From NCBI GenBank assembly GCA_031082285.1, contig JAVHLK010000012.1:1-64000 (forward strand): a DNA stretch of 64,000 nt, read 5' to 3'. The DNA comes from Desulfomonilaceae bacterium (GTDB lineage Bacteria; Desulfobacterota; Desulfomonilia; Desulfomonilales; Desulfomonilaceae). The position numbers and the translations under genes are program-made. A model generated the notes under the pieces. That model worked only from the letters and a program-made list of their open reading frames with translations. It was not told where the DNA came from and did not search any database. Shown piece after piece: positions 37,034 through 45,794 of the stretch. Numbering within the stretch: the first letter of the stretch is position 1; the number at the start of each line of letters is the position of its first letter.

Positions 37034-37384
37034 CTACGCGTCCGCGCGGCGGCGAATACCCATTTCGTAGAGCTTACCGGCCAGTTCATAAGTCGGCATG
37101 GCGGTTACCATAATAGGCACGCCCTGATCCTCTGCCTTTTCCAGGGTGTCGGGATCGGGCTCTCTGCCTCCTACAATCACTATGCCTGCCAGATTGTTCA
37201 GAAAAGCGACCGCCACGATATTCTGGTGCAGTTGGAGGGTGACCCAGAGATCTCCCTCTCGAGCTCCGGCGATTACGTCGCTGAGCAGGTCGCTTACATA
37301 GCCGCCTTCCACTTCTCGATCCAATTCCGAAGCGCCTGCCCGGACGTCGAGATTCAATGCTTCCACCACATCTTCTAACGTCAT
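37034..37384 (-). CDS. DRTGG-domain protein (copy 1, inside nuo operon)
   Basis: A 116-residue protein that corresponds to a stand-alone DRTGG domain, the fold found between CBS and DHH domains in some proteins and next to phosphotransacetylase. The pattern VEGGYVSDLLSDVIAGAREGDLWVTLQLHQNIVAVAFL and ELAGKLYEMGIR is typical of the family encoded in hydrogenase clusters. Ligand and function are unknown; nucleotide sensing is suspected for the family. It shares its N-terminal pattern with a second DRTGG gene at 41090-41461. It begins 20 bp after nuoD ends. Confidence 0.85.
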   Translation of the reverse strand: MTLEDVVEALNLDVRAGASELDREVEGGYVSDLLSDVIAGAREGDLWVTLQLHQNIVAVAFLNNLAGIVIVGGREPDPDTLEKAEDQGVPIMVTAMPTYELAGKLYEMGIRRRADA

Positions 37385-37404
37385 GAAAGCACCTCGGGTT
37401 TCAT

Positions 37405-38604
37405 CTATCGATCAACCTCCGCCAAGACAATGTCCACACTTGAAAGTATCGCGATCAAGTCCGCGAAAAGATTGCCCTTGCTCATCAATGTCAAGGATTC
37501 AAGGTTAACGAAGGCCGGCGCTCGCCACTTCAATCGGTAAGGCCGCGGTCCGCCGTCGCTCACCAGATAGCAGCCCAGCTCTCCTCTCGGGGACTCAATG
37601 CACTGATAGTACTCTCCCACGGGGGGCTTCAAGCCTTCTACCACGAGCATGAAGTGATGGATCAGAGACTCCATCCTGGTATAGATTTCTTCTTGGGGCG
37701 GAAAGATCACCCCTGCCTGGCGGGAGCGTATCGGTCCTTCCGGAAGCTTTTCAAGAGCCTGCTTCAGGATGCGATTACTTTCCCTCATCTCTTTGATGCG
37801 CACCAGATATCTGGCGTAGATGTCGCACCCATTCTCGACCGCGACGTTGAAATCATAGGTTTCATAGCCGCAATACGGTTCGCTTTTGCGGATATCCCAC
37901 GCGAGACCGGATCCTCTTATCATCGGCCCGCTGGCCCCGAGAGCTATCGCGTCGTTCAAGGGAAGCACTCCGACGCCTTGGGTGCGATCCATGTAGATCG
38001 CGTTCTTGGTGAGCAGGGTCTCGTACTCATCTACGCGGCGATCGAAATGTTCCGTGAAGGCCCTCAATCTCTCCACGAATCCGTCGGCCAGGTCTTGAAC
38101 GACCCCTCCTATTCTCAGATAGTTGGGCATCAACCGGCCGCCGGCGGTCAGCTCGAAGAGGTTCATGATCTCTTCCCGCTCGCGCAGGTTGTAAAAGAGC
38201 GGCGTCATGGCTCCCACGTCATGTGCGTGGGTTCCCAACCAGAACAAATGGGAGAAGATCCGGGAGAGTTCGGCAAACATCACCCGGATGACCTGGGCAC
38301 GTTCCGGAACCTCCACGTCGAGAATCTTTTCAACCGTGAGGCAGAAGACCAATGAATTGCTCGAGGCCCCCATGTAGTCGCATCGTTCGGTTAACGGGAT
38401 CACCTGGTGGTAGTGCTTGTTCTCGCACGTCTTTTCATATCCTCGGTGGAGGTAACCGAGGTACGGCGTTACGTTGACTACCGTTTCGCCATCCAGTTCG
38501 ACAATCGCACGGAAGACACCATGGGTACTTGGGTGGTGGGGCCCAAGGTTCAGCTCCATGATCTCGGACTCGAAGTCCTCCATGCGCCTCACTTGTTCGC
38601 TCAT
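37405..38604 (-). CDS. nuoD: NADH-quinone oxidoreductase subunit D
   Basis: A 399-residue 49-kDa-type subunit lining the quinone site, related to the large subunit of NiFe hydrogenases but without the nickel cysteines. Visible: NLGPHHPSTHGVFRAIVELDGE with quinone-site His residues, LGYLHRGYEK, ERCDYMGASSNSL, and the C-terminal PRGELGCYLVSDGG with FVNLESL. Length is normal for a separate NuoD. It follows nuoC by about 15 bp. Confidence 0.96.
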   Translation of the reverse strand: MSEQVRRMEDFESEIMELNLGPHHPSTHGVFRAIVELDGETVVNVTPYLGYLHRGYEKTCENKHYHQVIPLTERCDYMGASSNSLVFCLTVEKILDVEVPERAQVIRVMFAELSRIFSHLFWLGTHAHDVGAMTPLFYNLREREEIMNLFELTAGGRLMPNYLRIGGVVQDLADGFVERLRAFTEHFDRRVDEYETLLTKNAIYMDRTQGVGVLPLNDAIALGASGPMIRGSGLAWDIRKSEPYCGYETYDFNVAVENGCDIYARYLVRIKEMRESNRILKQALEKLPEGPIRSRQAGVIFPPQEEIYTRMESLIHHFMLVVEGLKPPVGEYYQCIESPRGELGCYLVSDGGPRPYRLKWRAPAFVNLESLTLMSKGNLFADLIAILSSVDIVLAEVDR

Positions 38605-38619
38605 GAGATCGGTTCCTTG

Positions 38620-39123
38620 CTAGTTCGTCTGAGGTGGCAAGTCCGGAGTGTCGTCCGTGCCTTCCAACGGAAAATCTTTTCGTAGGGGAAAAACGGTCCA
38701 GTGCTCCGGCAGGAGGAGTTTTCTCGGGTCGGGGTGGTCGTTGAACGTGATGCCGTACATCTCGGCCGTTTCCCGCTCATGCCAGTCCGCGGTCGGCCAT
38801 ACGTCGACCACCGAATCTACGGACCCCAGTCCTCCTTCCGCCTCTTCAACACGGACCTTGATTCGAAACCGATGATTATGCCTCAATGAATTGAGTTGGT
38901 ACACCACCTCGAACCGCGGCGTCCGCGGATAATTGTCCACCGCTCCGACAAAAGACAGAAAATTAAAGGCCAAATCCGGCTCATCTCGAAGGAAGCGGCA
39001 GATCTCTCGGATCTTGTCCTTGGTCACGGTTACGCAGAGCTGATCACGAAACATCGTCGCGTCGGAAACCACGTCTTCTCCAAACTTGGAAACGAGTCTG
39101 TCTCTTATGCCTTCCTGGTTCAT
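38620..39123 (-). CDS. nuoC: NADH-quinone oxidoreductase subunit C
   Basis: A 167-residue 30-kDa-type subunit of the connecting module. The signature [32 protein letters not shown] is diagnostic, as is [23 protein letters not shown]. The four-base overlap with nuoB (39120-39123) implies coupling. It is separate from, not fused to, nuoD. Confidence 0.95.
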   Translation of the reverse strand: MNQEGIRDRLVSKFGEDVVSDATMFRDQLCVTVTKDKIREICRFLRDEPDLAFNFLSFVGAVDNYPRTPRFEVVYQLNSLRHNHRFRIKVRVEEAEGGLGSVDSVVDVWPTADWHERETAEMYGITFNDHPDPRKLLLPEHWTVFPLRKDFPLEGTDDTPDLPPQTN

Positions 39124-39629
39124 TCGCCGGCCACCTTAACACGCGTTACCCTGGGATTACGTATCGATTGTTCCTTCATCACCTTGGCATGCAACTGAAG
39201 GATGCCGTCAAGCAAGGCCTCCGGTCGGGGCGGACATCCGGGGATGTAGACGTCGACGGGGAGATGGCGATCGATCCCCTGCACGACCGCATAGTTCTTG
39301 TATATCCCTCCGGTGCAGGCACATGCGCCCATGGCGATTACCCACCTTGGTTCGGCCATTTGCTCGTAAATCCGCCGAACCGCCGGGATCATCTTCTTGG
39401 ATGCCGTTCCCGACACGATCATCAAGTCTGCGTGACGGGGGGACGGCCGTGCCACCTCCATGCCGAACCGGGCCAGATCGTACCGACTGACGAACGCGGC
39501 GATCATTTCCAGTGCGCAGCACGCAAGGCCGAAGCCCAGCGGCCACATGGAAGACTTTCGTGACCAGTTGACGAACCACTCGAGATTGGTCACATGCACC
39601 GTATCGTTCAGATGTCTTTCTATTGCCAT
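39120..39629 (-). CDS. nuoB: NADH-quinone oxidoreductase subunit B
   Basis: A 169-residue subunit carrying cluster N2, which passes electrons to quinone. Ligands are the tandem Cys37-Cys38 (LACCALEM), a Cys in MGACACTGG and a Cys in [11 protein letters not shown] start at ATG 39629, giving the usual [11 protein letters not shown]; an earlier ATG at 39650 is possible. The start overlaps the end of nuoA by about ten bases, and the stop overlaps nuoC. Confidence 0.95.
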   Translation of the reverse strand: MAIERHLNDTVHVTNLEWFVNWSRKSSMWPLGFGLACCALEMIAAFVSRYDLARFGMEVARPSPRHADLMIVSGTASKKMIPAVRRIYEQMAEPRWVIAMGACACTGGIYKNYAVVQGIDRHLPVDVYIPGCPPRPEALLDGILQLHAKVMKEQSIRNPRVTRVKVAGE

Positions 39630-39976
39630 TCGAGCGCACCCTTCTTCCACACGTAGATCAGTCCCGCCAGGAGCACCAACACGAAGACGAGCATCTCGAT
39701 GAAGCCGAAGATCATAAGCTGGTCATAGACCACGGCCCAGGGAAATAAGAACATGAGTTCGATGTCGAACACGATGAAGAGCATGCCGATGATGAAGAAT
39801 CTCACGGAGAAACGCCTTCTCGCTCCTCCGATGGGATCCATGCCGCATTCGTACGGCATCAACTTGATCGGGGTCGGGTTCTTCCTGGAAAGCAACGTGG
39901 AGAGGACTATGATGGCCAAACCGATGAATGCGGATACCAGCAGTATGACCAGGATGGGAAGGTAACTGTTGATCAT
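39620..39976 (-). CDS. nuoA: NADH-quinone oxidoreductase subunit A
   Basis: A 118-residue three-helix membrane subunit. The loop [36 protein letters not shown] with the conserved Cys and acidic helix residues is diagnostic. It is the first structural gene of the operon, about 120 bp downstream of a good promoter, and overlaps nuoB. Confidence 0.95.
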   Translation of the reverse strand: MINSYLPILVILLVSAFIGLAIIVLSTLLSRKNPTPIKLMPYECGMDPIGGARRRFSVRFFIIGMLFIVFDIELMFLFPWAVVYDQLMIFGFIEMLVFVLVLLAGLIYVWKKGALEWQ

Positions 39977-40098
39977 CCTTCTTCTCCCGCTGACGCAGTG
40001 CCCCTCGCAAAAGGGGGCCTGGAATGGTGTCTACTAACAGAGCTATATCTGAGTGGGGAGCCTGTACGAGTGTTGCTGTCAGCTCGTTAAGACTTGTT

Positions 40099-40127
40099 AG
40101 TCTAAGGGGCCGCCCCAGGGTTGTCAA
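40099..40127 (-). promoter_or_regulatory. Sigma-70-type promoter for the nuo operon
   Basis: On the minus strand TTGACA (40127-40122), a 17-bp spacer and TAGACT (40104-40099). The start would fall near 40092, about 115 nt before nuoA. The -35 overlaps the stop codon of the upstream CBS-ATPase gene, so the operon can be transcribed independently of the two regulators upstream. Confidence 0.65.
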
Positions 40128-41086
40128 GTCTTTTTTGACGCGTCCATTCGGCCTCCGGAACCGTCATTATCAAGGAGGAACTCGATGTCGAGCCTTGTAC
40201 CGCTTCCCGGACCCGACAGGAGTTTCATGACGTCGGCGCACCGCTTGATGTTGGCCAACCCCATCCCTGCACCGAATCCCATATCTCGAATCCATTCGGG
40301 AGCCGTGGAATAGCCCGGTTGCAGAACTTTGACCACGTCCTCTATTCCCGGCCCATGATCCACGGCGTTGATCTTGATCCGCCGGCTGCGCACATCAACC
40401 GTGATGACGCCTCCCACATCCGTATGGATCACCAGATTCATCTCCGCTTCATAGACGGCCACCGCCACCCGACGCACGATGGAGGGTATGACGCCCAGTC
40501 TTTGAAGGGACTTCTTGATGGCGCTGGCGGCCTTCCCCGCGTTGTCGAAATCCTTCTCCGCGACCACAAATCGCAAGATGACGCTCGTATCGTCGGACAC
40601 GATGTCCTGGAAAATGTGTCGAGCTCGGTACGACTGAAGCTTCTCGGCCTCCTTTTTCTGAAAGCTTATGTCCATCTCTCGCAGCAGCGCTCGTATCATA
40701 GTGCCCGTCGTCACGATGCCGACAAGCCTGCCGTTCTGGTCGACCACCGGCAACCGGGCAAACCCCTGCCTGTCGAGATTGCTCACGGCCTCCAACACGG
40801 ACGAATCTTTCAGAATGGTCTTCACTTCCCTCGTCATATGCCGGGTAACCGGATCGCCGAGCAAGCCCTGCTCCGTCACATCCAGCACGTCGGTCATGCT
40901 CACGATGCCCACCATCGTATCGCCTCTCATGACCGGCGCACCGGAGATGCGCTTCTCCTGCATGAGACGCTTGACTTCTCCCATGGTCATGGACGGGTCA
41001 ACCACGACCACATTGGTTGCCATCACCGTCTCGACTCGGGTGGTGTAGATGAGCTCCTGAACCTTTGTGATTTCTTGGGTCGTCAT
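40124..41086 (-). CDS. CBS-pair and GHKL ATPase (serine kinase-like) signalling protein
   Basis: A 320-residue cytoplasmic protein. Two CBS motifs occupy about 15-135 (VVVDPSMTMGEVKRLM, DTMVGIVSMTDVLDV; ILKDSSVLEAVSNLD, GRLVGIVTTGTMI) and would bind adenine nucleotides. The second half is an RsbW-like ATPase domain with AVAVYEAEMNLVIHT (N box), NAVDHGPGIEDV and GFGAGMGLANIKRCAD. Proteins of this exact CBS-CBS-ATPase layout occur in hydrogenase (hyd) operons of clostridia. It could sense energy charge and phosphorylate or sequester a partner; this is inference. It lies three bases from the second DRTGG gene and just before the nuo promoter. Confidence 0.9.
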   Translation of the reverse strand: MTTQEITKVQELIYTTRVETVMATNVVVVDPSMTMGEVKRLMQEKRISGAPVMRGDTMVGIVSMTDVLDVTEQGLLGDPVTRHMTREVKTILKDSSVLEAVSNLDRQGFARLPVVDQNGRLVGIVTTGTMIRALLREMDISFQKKEAEKLQSYRARHIFQDIVSDDTSVILRFVVAEKDFDNAGKAASAIKKSLQRLGVIPSIVRRVAVAVYEAEMNLVIHTDVGGVITVDVRSRRIKINAVDHGPGIEDVVKVLQPGYSTAPEWIRDMGFGAGMGLANIKRCADVMKLLSGPGSGTRLDIEFLLDNDGSGGRMDASKKT

Positions 41087-41089
41087 ATC

Positions 41090-41461
41090 CTACCAGGAAT
41101 TGTTTTCGATCTTTACCAGACCACGGCCCGGAAGGCCTGCGTTATAGAGTCGGCCGCACGCCTCGTACATGGTATAGCCCGTGCGGATGAGGGTAATCCC
41201 CAAATCTCTGGCCAATGCGATGGTTTCCGGGGGAGGGGTCTTGTCTCGCACGAACACCACCACTTCAATGCCGGCCATCTCGGCCGTACGAACGGTTTGC
41301 GGATTGGTCAATCCCGTCATGAGAACCATGCCCTCGGTACCAAACGCAAGGACGTCGCTCATAAGGTCCGCGGCTCCGCCCATGGGAACGTCATTATCCA
41401 GTTCGTGATTGTCAACCAAGATTTGCCCGGACAAGACTTCAATTACTTCCCGGATTGTCAT
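41090..41461 (-). CDS. DRTGG-domain protein (copy 2, upstream of nuo)
   Basis: A 123-residue stand-alone DRTGG-domain protein. MTIREVIEVLSGQILV resembles the start of copy 1 (MTLEDVVEALNLDVRA); the core MGGAADLMSDVLAFGTEGMVLMTGLTNPQTVRTA and TMYEACGRLYNAGLPG matches the family. Function unknown. It is the first gene of a two-gene set with the CBS-ATPase, with a gap of three bases, so both are surely co-transcribed. Confidence 0.85.
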   Translation of the reverse strand: MTIREVIEVLSGQILVDNHELDNDVPMGGAADLMSDVLAFGTEGMVLMTGLTNPQTVRTAEMAGIEVVVFVRDKTPPPETIALARDLGITLIRTGYTMYEACGRLYNAGLPGRGLVKIENNSW

Positions 41462-41740
41462 CGATTCTCCAGGCCCGGCCCATACTTCGAATCACGTCAT
41501 TTCATCATTGGTTCCCATTCTTGTCAAGCACGTCCTCGCCTGAGCGGAGCCATTCGGACACCCGGCGAAGGCGTCTTGAACGGAGACGTCATCACGAGTC
41601 CCGAGTGGAATTCGGGACCAGGCGATCCCGCGTTGTAGGAAACGAAACCATCAGGTCGCGCTCCTCTTCGCAGAGACTTGCATGCAAGGATCGCGTCTCC
41701 CGAGAAGGGGAATACCTTCCCAACTTTCACTCCACCCCGA

Positions 41741-42145
41741 TCAGACGACCTCTTCGTGGAGGACCACCGCCTCACCGTCCACGATTCGTTGTCCTTCAGC
41801 GTTCTCGCAATACGTGTGCAGAGTCACGATGCGTTTGTCCTCACGTACCTTAGTCACCTTCACCGTCGCGGTGATGGTTTCCCCGGGCCGCACGGGCGCC
41901 TTGAACGCCAAGGTCTGACTGAGGTATATGGTACCCGGTCCGGGAAGCTTTGTTCCCAGCACGGCGGAAATGAGGGACGCGGACCACATTCCGTGCGCAA
42001 TACGTCCTCCAAAACGCGTCTTGCCGGCAAACTCCTCGTCCACATGAACCGGATTGAAGTCTCCGCTGACTGCAGCGAACTGCCCGATCTCTTCCGGAGA
42101 AATGGATCGAGACAACGACGCCTTGTCTCCAACTTTCGGCAGCAT
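41741..42145 (-). CDS. MaoC-like dehydratase / (R)-specific enoyl-CoA hydratase
   Basis: A 134-residue single hotdog-fold protein. The hydratase-2 motif is visible: AAVSGDFNPVHVDEEFAGKTRFGGRIAHGMWSASLIS, with the Asp/His dyad in DFNPVH and the GGRIAHGM element. Related PhaJ-type enzymes hydrate trans-2-enoyl-CoA to (R)-3-hydroxyacyl-CoA. GGAAGG precedes the ATG at 42145. It is divergent from the methyltransferase gene. Substrate chain length cannot be judged. Confidence 0.88.
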   Translation of the reverse strand: MLPKVGDKASLSRSISPEEIGQFAAVSGDFNPVHVDEEFAGKTRFGGRIAHGMWSASLISAVLGTKLPGPGTIYLSQTLAFKAPVRPGETITATVKVTKVREDKRIVTLHTYCENAEGQRIVDGEAVVLHEEVV

Positions 42146-42614
42146 AAGGGCCTTCCTTTCAAAGGGCTCTTCCCCTCAAAGCGCAATCCCGGACTCATCG
42201 GTCGGTCTTGTGAGCATGGTTGTAGATTGCCGAACAAACCGATCGACGACCGATGTTCGAGGGAACACCAAGAGATCTCGTCGACGTTCGAGAATTTCCG
42301 GATCGGCTCACACCTTTCCGCTTGTTGAGCGGTCATGGTTGTGTGTAATGTTACCATGAAAGCAGTGCCGGCGACAGGATTGGTTCACCGGGAAATATAC
42401 TTAAGGACCGGTGTACTCACTCATGTGCCGCAGAACTTACCGGCCAAGACCGCGCAGCGACGATTGCGGGGAATGCTCCCCGGCCGACCTCGTGATTCCG
42501 TACGCCGTGCCCCGAGACCGGACCGTCGGACAAGTACGCGCACCAACCGGTTCTCGTCGGTCTTTCTTGCCCCATGGTCTTCTCCGCGCGGATTACGTGC
42601 GTTTGGAGGGTGGT
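42146..42614. other. Divergent intergenic region
   Basis: About 470 bp between the MaoC-like gene and the DNA methyltransferase. The methyltransferase frame is open back to 42411, but that part lacks protein character. No clear promoter was found on either strand. Confidence 0.4.
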
Positions 42615-44486
42615 ATGACACATGATCGCGTGCTCTATTCGGGTGACGGGCCCAATCCGCTTCTTCGCTCGTTCGTCGAAGCACATTGTGCCCGCAACCC
42701 ATACCGACCTGCCGACGATTACCGCGTCGAAGAGTTTTCCCGTCCCATTATGACCACCAAGAATTCCCCCGTGTTCGGCATGCACCCCTATCATCTGGGC
42801 AAGAAGCCTCACGACGCGATCCAGGCCTATGTCCGGCATTTTACGACGGAAGGAGACCTGGTTCTGGATCCGTTTTGCGGTTCCGGCAGTACCGCGCTTG
42901 CCGCGCTCACGAGCGGACGAAATGCGGTGGCCATCGATGCCTCACCTGCAGCAACCTTCATTACCCGGTTCTACCTATCCAGATGTGATCCTGAGGTCTT
43001 GTGGCATCGCTTTAATGTACTATGCCAAGAAGTCGATTCGGAGATTCGGTATCTTTACGATACCACGTGTCACAAATGCGGTCGTGCGGGAACGATTCAC
43101 TACGTCATCTACTCCAATGAATACCACTGCGCGGGCTGCGGCCGCGCGGTGACTTTGTACGAAGCGTCACTGTACAATCAGTCCTGCTGCCCCCACTGCC
43201 TCTCCGAGCGGGGAGAGCACCGTCGCATAGGCTCTATGCTTAAGATCGCCGGCTACGTTCCCGTCGCAGTGAATTTCTCCTGTCACGGAAGATGCAGACC
43301 AAAGCGAATGACCCGATCCGTGTTCGGTCCCAAGGGAGATCGCGACGCCTTTGCCGCAATCGATCTCGCGAGAATTCGGGAGATCGAGCGCGCACCCATC
43401 CCCTACCCTCATCCGATTCAGTTCATGATGAACGAGTCGAACCCCGACCTGCCCTGGGGTGACGAATGGCGACCGAGTCGTGATTTCCGACGTGTCTCAC
43501 AGCTTTTCACCTATCGCAACCTGAGAGCATTGGCCGCGTTTATGCACGCGGCGGGGAACGATTACGATCTGAAAGCCGTCATCACGGCGGGCATGACTGC
43601 GGTCAGCCGCAAAGCACAGCACTTGGACGGAGGGGGGGGCTACATACCGGGCAATTGGTCGTTGCCGCCCGTCTCCAAGCAGCGCAACGTGCTCGAAAGC
43701 CTCACCAGAGTGTTCAAACGTACCGTCAAGGCCAAGGCGGAGTTGGCACGGACCATTCAAACCCAGAGCGCGTGCATATCGACCCAATCGGCTACGGATA
43801 TGGATGCGCTGCCGGAGTGCTCGGTCGACTACATCTTCACGGATCCCCCTTACGGGGGATCCGTTCAGTATGGCGAGTTGAACTTCGTCTGGGAATCATG
43901 GCTGGGCTTCAATACCTCCTGGCACGATTCCGAGATCATCATCAACGCCACTCGACGCAAGAGTGTGGACCATTGGGCGCGCATGATGCGTCTCGCGGCC
44001 TCCGAGTGTCATCGCGTGTTGAAACCGGGCAGATGGCTCTCGCTGTGTTGGCACGATGCATCATCCATGACCTGGCGCCTGGTTCAGCAGATTTTTGCCG
44101 ATGCGGGTTTCGTCATAGGAGATCTCGGTCACGCGTTGTCCATCGATACCGACTCGGAAACGTACAACCAGCGGGTCTCCGATAAGGTGGTGAGGAGGGA
44201 TCTGGTTATCAATTTTCGCAAACCGCAGGAGGGCGAGCGTTTGCCGGCCGTACCGTCCAATTCGGCTGGAGGGGAGAGTTTTGAGGGACGGGCGTGCAGG
44301 ACGATCGGCGCATACGTCTTGGCACACCCCGGTGCAACAAAGGACAGAATCTACGACCACTTTATCAGCGTCATGATCCGCTGCGGCAGTCTGGAAAATC
44401 ACAATTTTGACGCGCTGCTCTCACGAGTCGCCGTTCGGGTGAGCACCGGAGGCACGGGCTGGGTGCTGAAGAGCGACACTCAGTAG
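42615..44486 (+). CDS. Orphan DNA methyltransferase with zinc-binding insertion
   Basis: A 623-residue amino-methyltransferase of circularly arranged type. LDPFCGSGSTALAAL near 85 is the SAM-binding motif and comes before the catalytic TDPPYGGSVQYGEL near residue 412, so the order suits N6-adenine or N4-cytosine methylation. Between them sit candidate zinc fingers: CHKCG with CAGCG, CCPHCL, and CHGRC. The C-terminal 80 residues (AYVLAHPGATKDRIYDHF) look like a winged-helix specificity module. No restriction endonuclease gene is adjacent. The family resembles DUF1156-type methyltransferases. I start at ATG 42615 with GGAGGG upstream. A DUF169 gene follows after ten bases, suggesting an operon. 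Confidence 0.85.
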   Translation: MTHDRVLYSGDGPNPLLRSFVEAHCARNPYRPADDYRVEEFSRPIMTTKNSPVFGMHPYHLGKKPHDAIQAYVRHFTTEGDLVLDPFCGSGSTALAALTSGRNAVAIDASPAATFITRFYLSRCDPEVLWHRFNVLCQEVDSEIRYLYDTTCHKCGRAGTIHYVIYSNEYHCAGCGRAVTLYEASLYNQSCCPHCLSERGEHRRIGSMLKIAGYVPVAVNFSCHGRCRPKRMTRSVFGPKGDRDAFAAIDLARIREIERAPIPYPHPIQFMMNESNPDLPWGDEWRPSRDFRRVSQLFTYRNLRALAAFMHAAGNDYDLKAVITAGMTAVSRKAQHLDGGGGYIPGNWSLPPVSKQRNVLESLTRVFKRTVKAKAELARTIQTQSACISTQSATDMDALPECSVDYIFTDPPYGGSVQYGELNFVWESWLGFNTSWHDSEIIINATRRKSVDHWARMMRLAASECHRVLKPGRWLSLCWHDASSMTWRLVQQIFADAGFVIGDLGHALSIDTDSETYNQRVSDKVVRRDLVINFRKPQEGERLPAVPSNSAGGESFEGRACRTIGAYVLAHPGATKDRIYDHFISVMIRCGSLENHNFDALLSRVAVRVSTGGTGWVLKSDTQ

Positions 44487-44496
44487 AGGCGAGTTC

Positions 44497-45369
44497 ATGG
44501 CCAATGACGGAAAGGATCTGTCGATGGTACACGATTGGAAGTCAAGTCACGTCCGGGAGTTCTTTGCGATACTCGGGCTGTCGGAAGAGCCCTTGGGCAT
44601 GAGTTATGTCGATGAAGAACCAAGGGATGGAATTTCCCCCAAGCATGGAAAACTACCCACGGTTGAAACCGAAGCCAGGGGAGAAGTGGACTGGAGCGCA
44701 CTTCACGAGACGTTCGCGTGCGTTTTGGGGGTTATCTGGAGAGCGAGAAAGAGACGGAGCGTTGCCTATTTCGACCGTGAGCACTTCGGATGCCTGGGAG
44801 GGGCTTTCTATCTCGGCTTTCTCAAACCCCAGCTCGAAGCGATCGCACATCTGGTGTCCACCGGTATTCCCAATCGGATCCAAGGAGAGCGGTATCTCGA
44901 ATCCCCTCAGGTTACCCGTGACTTCTTCTCCATGATCGACCCAAGGCCGGCTCCGGCTCGGTTCTGTCAGTTCAAACCCATCAGCCTGTTCGACGCGGAT
45001 GAGAATCCGGAACTGGTGACCTTTTTCGCAAGGGCCGAAACCATCGCGGGCCTGAACCAGTTGGCCACCTTCGTGACCAATGATTTCGAGGCCGTGAAAT
45101 CCCCTTTCGGTTCGGGATGCTGTTCCATCGTCACGTGGCCCCTGCGATATCTGTCCCAAGGCAAACTGAAGGCGGTGGTCGGCGGATGGGATCCTTCCGA
45201 TCGTAAGTTCATGAAAGCCGACGAGATTACGTTTACCGTACCATTGGAGATGTTTGTGATTATGGTGGATCGATGGAAAGAATCCTTCCTCACGACGAGC
45301 ACGTGGGAAGTGGTACGGAAACGCATTGATCGAAGCCGTCGAGCATGGGGAGAGGAGGAAATCGCCTAA
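44497..45369 (+). CDS. DUF169-family protein
   Basis: A 290-residue protein of the DUF169 type. Typical family elements are LSEEPLGMSYVDEEP near the start, the Cys-containing FGCLGGAFYLGF, KPISLFDADENPELVTFFA and SGCCSIVTWPLRY with paired cysteines. The family is common in anaerobes and its biochemical role is unknown; conserved cysteines hint at a redox or metal role. It begins ten bases after the methyltransferase gene. No signal peptide. Confidence 0.85.
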   Translation: MANDGKDLSMVHDWKSSHVREFFAILGLSEEPLGMSYVDEEPRDGISPKHGKLPTVETEARGEVDWSALHETFACVLGVIWRARKRRSVAYFDREHFGCLGGAFYLGFLKPQLEAIAHLVSTGIPNRIQGERYLESPQVTRDFFSMIDPRPAPARFCQFKPISLFDADENPELVTFFARAETIAGLNQLATFVTNDFEAVKSPFGSGCCSIVTWPLRYLSQGKLKAVVGGWDPSDRKFMKADEITFTVPLEMFVIMVDRWKESFLTTSTWEVVRKRIDRSRRAWGEEEIA

Positions 45370-45533
45370 GCAGTCTTGTTCTCAAGTTTGTGGAAGGTCT
45401 CGTCAATCAAAGAGTGCTTCGGCGATCCGCTCAGCGCAAGTACATCGTCAATGTCCTCATTGCGATGACGCAGCTGACGACGAACTCCCGCGGTCACCAA
45501 ACCGATTCCGCATTCATGTAATCGTGCACTCAT
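45366..45533 (-). CDS. Possible small protein (weak call)
   Basis: A 55-residue frame (MSARLHECGIGLVTAG ... HKLENKTA) with a plausible amphipathic composition. Its stop overlaps that of the DUF169 gene by four bases. The ribosome binding site is poor and I recognise no family. It may be a chance frame; the surrounding 425 bp otherwise holds nothing I can support. Confidence 0.2.
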   Translation of the reverse strand: MSARLHECGIGLVTAGVRRQLRHRNEDIDDVLALSGSPKHSLIDETFHKLENKTA

Positions 45534-45794
45534 TCCGCGGAATTGATTGCCGATCAATCGGAACGGCACGTGAACTGCCCCGACAACGAGTGATCAGGAT
45601 CTTCCTTGGCCCGGATAGCACCGGTCGACTACATTGTTGCGCGGCATGGACACATATGTTCTCCAACCCTGGTTTGGACCACCTCCGATCAAGGCTCGTC
45701 ACGGGATGATTCCGACACCGCGGTGACCCCGCATAATCTCGGGAACGTGGGTCCTCGCATTGGACTTCTCGGCGCGTCGAACTAAGGAAAATTC
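45370..45794. other. Gene-poor interval
   Basis: Apart from the doubtful small frame on the minus strand there is no recognisable gene, RNA motif or terminator in these 425 bp. Confidence 0.35.

Noticed and set aside
42411-42614. Upstream extension of the methyltransferase frame
   Set aside because: Basic, proline-rich residues without motif; GGAGGG and ATG at 42615 mark the likely start.
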